Below the pieces are notes generated by a model. That model saw only the letters and a program-made list of their open reading frames with translations, was not told the DNA's origin and did no database searches. A stretch of DNA of 9,143 nucleotides from JBBQKF01 sp038326615 (GTDB lineage Bacteria; Bacillota; Clostridia; Saccharofermentanales; UBA5734), in the NCBI GenBank assembly GCA_038326615.1, contig JBBQKF010000100.1, positions 1 through 9,143 on the forward strand. The letters run 5' to 3'. A program made the translations under genes and the position numbers. Position 1 is the stretch's first letter; every line of letters starts with the position of its first letter. Below are positions 1 through 6,045 of this stretch, piece after piece.

Positions 1-140
1 ATGCGAAAGTATCTGTGTAGGACGGATGAAAATATCCGACCAGCAGTAGTGGGCTTGGACAGCCCTAAGATGTACCGGTGGGACGGTTATCGTTTCTCCG
101 GGAATCCGAAGCTCGCCATTTCAATGGCGATGTAGTTCAC
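1..140 (+). mobile_element. Right end of an IS200/IS605-type (TnpB/IS1341-like) element
   Basis: This stretch has no convincing coding frame but dense secondary structure. There is a 5-bp stem at 23-27/34-38, a 5-bp stem at 51-55/61-65, and a terminal hairpin with arms 113-119 and 124-130 and loop TTCA. It ends in TAGTTCAC at 133-140. A hairpin close to the boundary, preceded by GGGAATCC (100-107) and followed by TTCAC, matches my recollection of right ends of IS605-family elements carrying tnpB. The transposase or TnpB gene would lie upstream, outside the window. These elements make no target duplication, so the boundary at 140 is inferred from the motif alone. The end falls 11 bases beyond the stop codon of the multicopper oxidase gene, so it did not break that gene. 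Confidence 0.6.
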
Positions 141-156
141 AGTTTGCATATTTACT
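16..156 (+). ncRNA. Putative TnpB omega RNA (reRNA) scaffold with 3' guide
   Basis: In TnpB systems the guide RNA is transcribed through the 3' end of tnpB and the element's right end, and the guide is the flanking DNA just past that end. Here the three hairpins at 23-38, 51-65 and 113-130 would form the scaffold. The first roughly 16 bases after position 140 (AGTTTGCATATTTACT) would be the guide, matching the DNA next to the oxidase 3' end. The 5' boundary is not determined and probably lies outside the window. The RNA is inferred from structure and position; no promoter or TnpB sequence is visible. An IscB/HEARO-type RNA is less likely, because those lie upstream of their protein gene and carry the guide at the 5' end. 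Confidence 0.45.
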
Positions 157-2446
157 TTACTGTGAATGGTCGCATCATTTCATTGTCTTCATGTTCGAGA
201 ATATGACAGTGCCATACGTATCGACCGACTTTATCAAATTTTGCTTTTATCCTTGTTATTTGTCCTGGGTAGGCAAGTACAGTGTCTTTGAATCCAGTTT
301 CCCAAACTTGAGCAGAGGATTGTTTGCCTACCATAGCACCTGTTTCAATATTGAATGATTGACGACCGACTACTTGAAATTCAACAAGATGAAGATGAAT
401 TGGATGTGCGTCTGCTGTGTAATTATATATCTCCCAGACCTCTGTTGAATTGTTTAAAATGTTTTCAGTTATGTCGCTACTCCACATTTGCGGAACTCCC
501 TTTATTACTAAACCTGTTTTGGGATCTTTCATAACTGTCCCGAGTAAAGCGGCTTTAGGTCCGATTTCTTCATCTGGCTCATCAGGATTCATTAATGTTT
601 CTGACATCTCTTCATTTAAAGACAGCTGCCGGGGGTTTTGGTTGGCAATCAAACTGGTAATTTTTGGTAACAATAATTGCGACGGTAATGTAGAAAGGTC
701 TGGGGAGTTTGACAGATCTTTTACTACTCTAAACTCCATTATCTGACCTGTTGTTTTGGGGTTTGCAATCTCCTGTTTCTCTCCATTATATGGCATGTCA
801 GGGCCAACGTTGCTAAGTAAAATTTTATCTCCAACATTAGCTTTTGTAAAGTCTACGATAACATCAGCACGTTCAGCAGGTCCCATAATAACCTTTGAAT
901 GGTTGTATGGCTTGTCTAAAAATCCACCATCTGAGCCAATTTGCCAGAAACTTATGTTAATGCTCGGATTTGTTTTATTTTTTAGTGACAATATAAAAAC
1001 TCTTGCTTGACTACCATTTAGAAATCTAAATCTGTATCTCTTTTTTTCAACGTTAAGGAATGGCCATGTATTTCCATTTACTACTATTGAATCTCCGAAA
1101 AATTCTGGATTCCAAATAGGTGCTATGTCACTTATGGGACTATATGGTCCATCAAATTCGTCAAATTCATATCGCGAGTCTGGATAGAATAATGAGCCAT
1201 CAGTGTTAAATGTACGATCTTGCATCACAATTGGTATTTCATAAACTTTGTCATTTGTTGTTGCAGCTTGATCTGCTCCGGGCAAAACTGCTTCTTTACC
1301 TGTTGACTTATCAATTAACTTGTCTTTTTCGTTACCTCTGATAAGATAAAATCCCGCAGGACCTGCATATACATTTGTTCTTGTCATACCCATCGTGTGG
1401 TCGTGGTACCAAAGAGTTGTATCTCTTTGATCATTTTGGTAATCATATATAACATAACCATTATCCCAGTCTGATCCACTTTCTGCTGTTCTTTTATAAA
1501 TGTCATAAAAGCTTCCGAATAGAGCTGTTCCAATGGGGATATTCTTTGCTGACGGTAAATACCATGCCTCAGGATATCCATCGCTTTCTTGATTTACATG
1601 TGCTCCATGCACATGAGTAACAATTGGAACTGGTCCAACATAAGGGGACTGACTTTTACCGGCCATATCTTTGCCCATATCTCCAGATGTTGGATTTGCC
1701 CAATGTAAGGTCTGGTCAACTGGAAGAATATGTGGCAAATAATTTCCATTTTTATCCATGAGTCCATTAATCCATTTAACCTTTACAGGTCTGTTTGCTT
1801 TTGCTTCTATTGTCAGTGATGGTGCATTAAAAATCGCTTTTGGATCTGTCGCAGAACCATATCCCCAAACTGTTGTTTTTGGCATTCCATTTGGCAGAAT
1901 TTGCTGCTCAAATTGTTTCATTATTATTTCATAATAGTCAAAATCTTTGCTTTGCCCTGCTATTTGAGTTTTAGGCATTGCTGATGGGATTAATAATGGC
2001 GTAACAAATTTTTCTATCGTCAATGGGTCGATTTTATCAACAACATTAACCGTTCTGTTTAATGTTGTGATATTTTCTGATTTGTCTTTGACAGTATAAG
2101 TTAAAACGTAACTGCCGATTTTTGACTTATCAACTTGTCCTGTTACTTTGATATTTGATGTCACGTTTAAGCCAGCATCATCAAACGCAACTGCCCCAGG
2201 GTCGGCATAACTATTGTTATCTTCGACCATTGTCTTTGTCTTAACTAAATTAGTTGAAGCGGGGTTAGATCCAATTAATTGAATTGTTGGAGGTGCATTG
2301 TCTTTAGAGTTTTCAGTACTGATTTTAGAGCTATCAGCGTTACCAGAGTTATTTGTATTAAGGTTGATACTACATGAATTTAATATGAGATTTGCTGCTA
2401 AAAAGGCAACTAAAACTAATGTTCTTAACGAATGATTCTTTCTCAT
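152..2446 (-). CDS. CotA-like multicopper oxidase lipoprotein with Ig-like domain
   Basis: A 764-residue extracytoplasmic multicopper oxidase of the CotA laccase/bilirubin oxidase group, which couples one-electron oxidation of a phenolic, bilirubin-like or metal substrate to reduction of O2 to water. Residues 1-25 form a lipoprotein signal with a lipobox ending LNSC (Cys25 lipidated). A low-complexity spacer follows, then an Ig-like (DUF5011-type) domain at about 52-138 and cupredoxin domains from about 150 to the end. All copper ligands are visible: HVHG (H278, H280), WYHDH (H348, H350), HPIHLH (H681, H684, H686) and HCHILEHEDNEM (H746, C747, H748, H752, axial M757). The signature SDGYPEAW after the first motif is also CotA-like. 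The frame is open 27 codons further upstream, but the start at 2446 has AAGGAGG four bases before it and the longer start lies inside the predicted promoter. Membrane anchoring distinguishes it from spore-coat CotA, which lacks a lipoprotein signal. The substrate is unknown. Confidence 0.93.
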   Translation of the reverse strand: MRKNHSLRTLVLVAFLAANLILNSCSINLNTNNSGNADSSKISTENSKDNAPPTIQLIGSNPASTNLVKTKTMVEDNNSYADPGAVAFDDAGLNVTSNIKVTGQVDKSKIGSYVLTYTVKDKSENITTLNRTVNVVDKIDPLTIEKFVTPLLIPSAMPKTQIAGQSKDFDYYEIIMKQFEQQILPNGMPKTTVWGYGSATDPKAIFNAPSLTIEAKANRPVKVKWINGLMDKNGNYLPHILPVDQTLHWANPTSGDMGKDMAGKSQSPYVGPVPIVTHVHGAHVNQESDGYPEAWYLPSAKNIPIGTALFGSFYDIYKRTAESGSDWDNGYVIYDYQNDQRDTTLWYHDHTMGMTRTNVYAGPAGFYLIRGNEKDKLIDKSTGKEAVLPGADQAATTNDKVYEIPIVMQDRTFNTDGSLFYPDSRYEFDEFDGPYSPISDIAPIWNPEFFGDSIVVNGNTWPFLNVEKKRYRFRFLNGSQARVFILSLKNKTNPSINISFWQIGSDGGFLDKPYNHSKVIMGPAERADVIVDFTKANVGDKILLSNVGPDMPYNGEKQEIANPKTTGQIMEFRVVKDLSNSPDLSTLPSQLLLPKITSLIANQNPRQLSLNEEMSETLMNPDEPDEEIGPKAALLGTVMKDPKTGLVIKGVPQMWSSDITENILNNSTEVWEIYNYTADAHPIHLHLVEFQVVGRQSFNIETGAMVGKQSSAQVWETGFKDTVLAYPGQITRIKAKFDKVGRYVWHCHILEHEDNEMMRPFTVK

Positions 2447-2507
2447 AAATCCTCCTTGAATGTACATATTAGAATTGTAAATGATAAGCCACAAATACTT
2501 TAATTTC

Positions 2508-2535
2508 AGTATAACACTTTTTTTCATTAGGCCAA
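2508..2535 (-). promoter_or_regulatory. Predicted sigma-A promoter for the multicopper oxidase
   Basis: Read on the minus strand, a -35 box TTGGCC (2535-2530) is separated by 16 bases from a -10 box TATACT (2513-2508). Transcription would start near 2501 and give a leader of roughly 55 bases ending in AAGGAGG (2458-2452) before the ATG at 2446. The -35 box is only a 4/6 match to consensus. The position supports the shorter oxidase start over the ATG at 2527. Confidence 0.5.
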
Positions 2536-2588
2536 TCTTTTTTTATCGAATATCACTGTGTTCACAAAAATTTAATATTGCCTTTTAA

Positions 2589-2642
2589 CTTTGGGAACTC
2601 AGAACCGCTGTTAAATTTAACTTTGGTTCTGAGTTCCCAAAG
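2589..2642. repeat. 18-bp perfect inverted repeat with nested palindrome
   Basis: The arms CTTTGGGAACTCAGAACC (2589-2606) and its exact reverse complement (2625-2642) flank an 18-base centre. The centre contains the perfect 12-bp palindrome GTTAAATTTAAC (2610-2621). The whole could fold as a long cruciform or RNA hairpin with a nested stem. It lies between the oxidase promoter and a 10-bp tandem array, and its right arm runs directly into the first repeat unit. It has no T-run like a terminator. It could be a small palindromic mobile remnant, a protein-binding site, or a bidirectional transcription barrier between the divergent genes; the sequence alone does not decide. Confidence 0.85.
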
Positions 2643-2860
2643 GTAAACAAAGGTAAACAAAGGTAAACAAAGGTAAACAAAGGTAAACAAAGGTAAACAA
2701 AGGTTAACAAAGGTAAACAAAGGCAAACAAAGGTAAACAAAGGTAAACAAAGGTAAGCAAAGGTAAACAAAGGCAAACAAAGGTAAACAAAAGTAAACAA
2801 AAGTAAACAAAGGTAAGCAAAGGTAAACAAAGTTAAATAAAGTTAAATAAAGTTAAATGT
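2641..2860. repeat. 10-bp tandem repeat array, about 22 units
   Basis: Consecutive 10-bp units with consensus AGGTAAACAA run without a break. The first six are identical. Later units carry single changes (AGGTTAACAA, AGGCAAACAA, AAGTAAACAA, AGGTAAGCAA), and the last three drift to AGTTAAATAA/AGTTAAATGT. The minus strand is open through the array and would read as a Leu/Phe/Thr/Val/Tyr/Cys repeat in more than one frame. That comes from the period and the lack of stops, and is not treated as coding. The 10-bp period is close to one helical turn, so the A-tracts recur on nearly the same DNA face. Identical early units suggest recent slippage expansion, so copy number probably varies between strains. 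Confidence 0.97.
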
Positions 2861-2912
2861 AAAGTTTATATTTGTAAATTTCTTGTAGTTGTGGCAAAAT
2901 ACTAGTTAGCAG

Positions 2913-2938
2913 AACAACGGAACCGTCCCCTCTGTGTT
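2913..2938 (+). repeat. REP-like palindromic element, copy 1
   Basis: It contains the core GGAACCGTCCCC (2919-2930) followed by TCTGTGTT, and a shortened left arm AACA (2913-2916). The same core occurs at 5042-5053 and, inverted, at 7313-7324. Palindromes with this kind of core and TGTGTT ends are, from memory, scattered through many Firmicute genomes and are linked to REP-associated (Y1 family) transposases; no such transposase is in this window. This copy ends six bases before the GGAGG (2944-2948) that serves the gene starting at 2960. Confidence 0.75.
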
Positions 2939-2959
2939 TTGTTTGGAGGTAGCCCGAAA

Positions 2960-4891
2960 ATGACATCAGAACAGATTAGTTTACACAAGAAAGAGCATTC
3001 ACTAAGCCTTCCCGAGAAGGTTTTGCTATTCGTTAGGTCTATTTTCCCATTGATTTCCATCAATGATTATTTCTTTGGATACGAAGCAGACCTTTATAAG
3101 AACAGTGTTCTAAACCTTTTCTTATATTTCGCAATTGTTTCTTTGATTTATAAGTCTTATACAATCTCTGCTAAATATTTATTTGTGAAAACATTTATCA
3201 GTTCAATTTTTATTTCAATTGTGCTTGTTTTTGGCAATAGTGTTTATAAAAAAAACGACCTTAGTCTTGTGTTTGGGTCTTTTAATAATATATCTTCTAG
3301 CATTTTTATGTTGATAGGATTTTGCATTTTTTTATATTATGCTATAAAACTCGCTTTGGTTTATTTATGCAAAACGAATATCTCGCTTCCTACTCACAAC
3401 GAATGGCGCTTTTTTGGAGCTAACAAACTTTCTTGGTTTCTTAATTGGTTTGTTATATTTATTTGCTGGCTTCCGAGTTTTTTATCTTATTATCCTGGGA
3501 TTTATTCTTATGATATTCACGGTCAGACGCTGCAAGCATTGGGGCTTAACGAATTTGATCGTTTTCAAACAACGGCACATACTTTATTTTTTAAGATCTG
3601 CATAGATATAGGCAAAATCTTCGGAGGCCCAAATGAAAGGCTTGCAACATACTCTATTATACAAATGCTGATTTTGTCTTTTGTGTTTTCATTTGCCATA
3701 TGGTATATGGCCAAAAAGAAGATTCATTTTGTTTTTCGCATAATTACATTGGTGTGGTTTGCGCTTAATCCGATGAATGCGATTTTTTCTTTTACTCCTA
3801 CAAAGGATATAATGTTTGCGGCGTTTTTTATTCTAACAACTTTGATGTTGATTGAGTTAGTTAAAAATAGCGACGTTTTTTTCCGTTCTTTATGGCGACA
3901 GGCTATGCTTGTTTTATTATCGGTTTTATGTTGCCTTTTTAGAATAAACGCGTATTTGGCATTTGTCCCGGTTTTCGTTTTTTTGATTATTATTTATAGT
4001 AAACATTTTATAAAGACTGCTATAATTTTTCTTGCATTTTCACTGAGCTTTCTTATAATTTATGGACCGATATACTCAGCCCTTGGGGTTAAAGGTGGTG
4101 ATATGCGGGAAGCTATGTCTGTTCCTGCTCAACAAATAGCAAATGTTGTAGTCAATCACGAAGATTCTCTGACAAAAGCCGACAAAGATTCAATTGCAGA
4201 TATCATTGACTATACTATTATAAATAGCAACTACAATCCAAGATTTGCTGACCCCATTAAAAATACTATCAATGGCGAGAAATTCAGTTCAAATCCAAGC
4301 AAATACATTAATCTGTATTTTTCGCTTATGACAAGACATCCAGATGATTACATTAATGCATTTTTGAGCCTTAACCTCCCTTATTGGTATCCGGATGCAG
4401 TTTTCCCCGACGAATTTTCATATAGAATGTATATCGAGACGTATATTCTTGATGTTGATGAATTTAAAATAACCAGAACCTCAATTATTCCAGCTATTCT
4501 TCCTTTTTATGAGAAATTTGCATCTGGCACATTAATGCAAAAGATACCTGTGCTCGCTCTTATGTTTTCGATCAGTTTTCCTATCTGGTTTTTACTAGCA
4601 GGTGTGCTAATATTTTGTGCAAAGAAAAAGAAAAAATTTATTTTGATTTTGCTTCCTGGAATCCTTTTGTGGGCGACTTTTATGCTGGGGCCAGTTTCTA
4701 ATTTACGATATATTTATGCAATTATTGTGACATACCCAATTTACATTTCGCTAATTTTGTGCGAGAATAGTAATATATTATTGGAATCAAATTTTGTTAA
4801 AAATTCAAAGAAAAAAACAGAGACAAAAAACGGAGACAAAAAGCAAAGACAAAAAGCAAAGACAAAAGAGAAAAATTATGAGATTGGTTAA
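2960..4891 (+). CDS. DUF6020-family polytopic membrane protein (GT-C-like)
   Basis: A 643-residue integral membrane protein with about a dozen hydrophobic segments. It resembles the DUF6020 family, whose shape is like GT-C glycosyltransferases that use lipid-linked sugars outside the membrane; activity is not proven. Supporting motifs are YYPGIYSYDIHGQ at about 177-189 after a transmembrane segment (the Asp sits where GT-C enzymes have a first-loop acid), PTKD at about 280-283, FRINAY near 327-332 and SVPAQQIANVV near 387-397. A hydrophilic loop at about 400-470 follows, then several more helices and a strongly basic tail from about 613 (KKK, KKQRQKAK). I chose ATG 2960, 10 bases after GGAGG, over an in-frame TTG at 2939 that overlaps the upstream palindrome. 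The next gene starts 182 bases later. A role in surface glycan building is an inference. Confidence 0.75.
   Translation: MTSEQISLHKKEHSLSLPEKVLLFVRSIFPLISINDYFFGYEADLYKNSVLNLFLYFAIVSLIYKSYTISAKYLFVKTFISSIFISIVLVFGNSVYKKNDLSLVFGSFNNISSSIFMLIGFCIFLYYAIKLALVYLCKTNISLPTHNEWRFFGANKLSWFLNWFVIFICWLPSFLSYYPGIYSYDIHGQTLQALGLNEFDRFQTTAHTLFFKICIDIGKIFGGPNERLATYSIIQMLILSFVFSFAIWYMAKKKIHFVFRIITLVWFALNPMNAIFSFTPTKDIMFAAFFILTTLMLIELVKNSDVFFRSLWRQAMLVLLSVLCCLFRINAYLAFVPVFVFLIIIYSKHFIKTAIIFLAFSLSFLIIYGPIYSALGVKGGDMREAMSVPAQQIANVVVNHEDSLTKADKDSIADIIDYTIINSNYNPRFADPIKNTINGEKFSSNPSKYINLYFSLMTRHPDDYINAFLSLNLPYWYPDAVFPDEFSYRMYIETYILDVDEFKITRTSIIPAILPFYEKFASGTLMQKIPVLALMFSISFPIWFLLAGVLIFCAKKKKKFILILLPGILLWATFMLGPVSNLRYIYAIIVTYPIYISLILCENSNILLESNFVKNSKKKTETKNGDKKQRQKAKTKEKNYEIG
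4817..4868 (+). repeat. 13-bp tandem repeat, 4 units, inside the 3' end of the membrane-protein gene
   Basis: Four consecutive 13-bp units align: ACAGAGACAAAAA (4817-4829), ACGGAGACAAAAA (4830-4842), GCAAAGACAAAAA (4843-4855) and GCAAAGACAAAAG (4856-4868). They encode most of the Lys-rich C-terminal tail of the 2960-4891 protein. Because 13 is not a multiple of three, the repeated DNA is read in successive frames. Gain or loss of one unit would therefore change the last few residues and possibly the stop position. Confidence 0.85.
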
Positions 4892-5032
4892 TTAATTAGA
4901 AAAAAGTTTTAAGCAGTTTTTTGTTTTGGGAAAAGTTTTAAATCGTTGTTTATTTAGGTGTTAGATTTTGATCGTCAATTATTTTGATATGATTTAGGGT
5001 TGATTTTGGGTATACTTGTTAAAATTAGATCG

Positions 5033-5061
5033 AACACAGAAGGAACCGTCCCCATTGTGTT
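5033..5061 (+). repeat. REP-like palindromic element, copy 2 (complete)
   Basis: This is the most symmetric copy. AACACA (5033-5038) pairs with TGTGTT (5056-5061) around the core GGAACCGTCCCC (5042-5053), in which GGA and TCC can form an inner stem with loop ACCG. It is in the same orientation as copy 1. Its last base directly touches the ribosome binding site AAGGAGGG (5062-5069) of the gene at 5074. If transcribed, the hairpin would stand right beside the ribosome landing site. Confidence 0.85.
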
Positions 5062-5073
5062 AAGGAGGGTGTT

Positions 5074-6033
5074 ATGTTTTGTAAGAATTGTGGTAGTGAA
5101 AATGTAGATGGAAATGTTTTTTGTAAAGAGTGTGGTTCAAAAATCGAGCCGGTAATTCAACAACAGCAACCGGTAATGCAGCAACAACCTGTTAACAATT
5201 TTCAGCAACCTATGCCAGCTTATGCAGCGACATCATTTGTTCCTGCAAGAAAGAAATCCCATTTTGGCCGGTGGATATTTCTTGTAGTATTGCTTGCAAT
5301 ACTTGGATTCATTGCATATTTTGTGGCGACCACCTTCTTTGGCGGACCTAAGGATTTAGGCATAAGGTACACTCAGAAAGATTATAATAATGTCATTCAA
5401 AAGCTCGGTATTCATATCACTGCTGATTTGGGGAATGGCGAGACATATGACAATAAGGACATTCTTGCAGGCGATGATTCAGCAACTGGTTATAAGAGCT
5501 CGGCAAATTCTTCGTCTGTAACGATTAAAGACTTAAATTTCAAAGACTTTAATTGGGAATTTTCTAATTATGTTCACAAGACGATAACGCTTTCTGATGT
5601 TGAGGCTACTGCGTTTTTCAATGAGATTGCACCTAGCTTTTGGTGGTTCAAAGATACTCAGGTTAAAATCAACCCTGACGGAACTATTCTTACCAGCTCT
5701 TCGGCAAACATCGACAAAATGAAGAAAACTTTGTATAGTGATGTTGCTGATAAAATTCCTTTTGCTCTTCCAAATAAGGTTAATCTCTATACTGAAGGTG
5801 ATTTCGGAGTTCAAAACAACAAGATTACTATGGATCCGAAAGTTATGAATGCCGGCCCTGTTCCAGTTCCGAAAACATTTACAACAGGTGATAATCTTGC
5901 GGTTTTCTCAACATATCTTGAGAGATTTTACACGATAGTTCCTGAGCTTGACATCATTAATGCAGGGGTCAAAGACGGGCAGTTTGTATTTGATGGAACT
6001 ATTCCTACCGAAATCAAAGTTACACCAAAATAA
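5074..6033 (+). CDS. Zinc-ribbon single-pass membrane protein, function unknown
   Basis: 319 residues. The N-terminus is a zinc ribbon with two CxxC knuckles (C3/C6 and C17/C20), typical of small zinc_ribbon domains at the front of Firmicute membrane proteins. It is followed by a Gln/Pro-rich linker (about 29-47), a basic patch (RKKSHFGR, 59-66) and one transmembrane helix (about 66-89). The positive-inside rule puts the zinc ribbon in the cytoplasm and the last 230 residues outside. The outer part is beta-rich with alternating hydrophobic residues and ends in a short strand-turn-strand pattern (GQFVFDGTIP). This is loosely like LmeA/DUF2993 lipid-binding folds, but that resemblance is weak. 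ATG 5074 has AAGGAGGG four bases upstream. The radical SAM gene begins 12 bases after its stop, so the two are likely one operon. I do not recognise a specific function. Confidence 0.85.
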   Translation: MFCKNCGSENVDGNVFCKECGSKIEPVIQQQQPVMQQQPVNNFQQPMPAYAATSFVPARKKSHFGRWIFLVVLLAILGFIAYFVATTFFGGPKDLGIRYTQKDYNNVIQKLGIHITADLGNGETYDNKDILAGDDSATGYKSSANSSSVTIKDLNFKDFNWEFSNYVHKTITLSDVEATAFFNEIAPSFWWFKDTQVKINPDGTILTSSSANIDKMKKTLYSDVADKIPFALPNKVNLYTEGDFGVQNNKITMDPKVMNAGPVPVPKTFTTGDNLAVFSTYLERFYTIVPELDIINAGVKDGQFVFDGTIPTEIKVTPK

Positions 6034-6045
6034 TAAGGGGATTGC

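Noticed and set aside
1..135. Open frame from the ATG at base 1 to TAG at 133-135, 44 codons
   Set aside because: The sequence is dominated by hairpins typical of an element end, and the peptide shows no family motif. It may be a chance frame over the RNA scaffold.
450..1010. Plus-strand open frames inside the oxidase gene
   Set aside because: They are antisense shadows of a gene with all catalytic motifs, and have no ribosome binding sites or recognisable domains.
2447..2527. Longer start for the multicopper oxidase at 2527
   Set aside because: It would put 27 residues in front of a complete lipoprotein signal, lacks a good ribosome binding site and overlaps the predicted promoter. ATG 2446 has AAGGAGG.
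2562..2830. Two open minus-strand frames of about 80 codons with a repeated Leu-Phe-Thr-Phe-Val-Tyr-Leu-Cys pattern
   Set aside because: They come from the 10-bp array being free of stops in several frames. The same peptide repeat appears in overlapping frames and there is no ribosome binding site.
2641..2860. CRISPR array
   Set aside because: The 10-bp units are contiguous with no spacers, and no cas genes are present.
2872..2900. Possible promoter TTGTAA-17-CAAAAT upstream of 2960
   Set aside because: Each box matches only 4/6 in very AT-rich DNA where such matches are common, so it was not listed as a feature.
2939..2959. TTG start at 2939 for the DUF6020 protein
   Set aside because: It lies before the GGAGG at 2944 and overlaps the palindrome. 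ATG 2960 follows the ribosome binding site.
4892..5032. Terminator or promoter between the DUF6020 gene and the zinc-ribbon gene
   Set aside because: There is an AAAAGTTTTAA direct repeat (4902-4912 and 4931-4941) and several T-runs, but no stable stem before a T-run. TTGATC, TTGATA and TATACT boxes occur only with wrong spacing.
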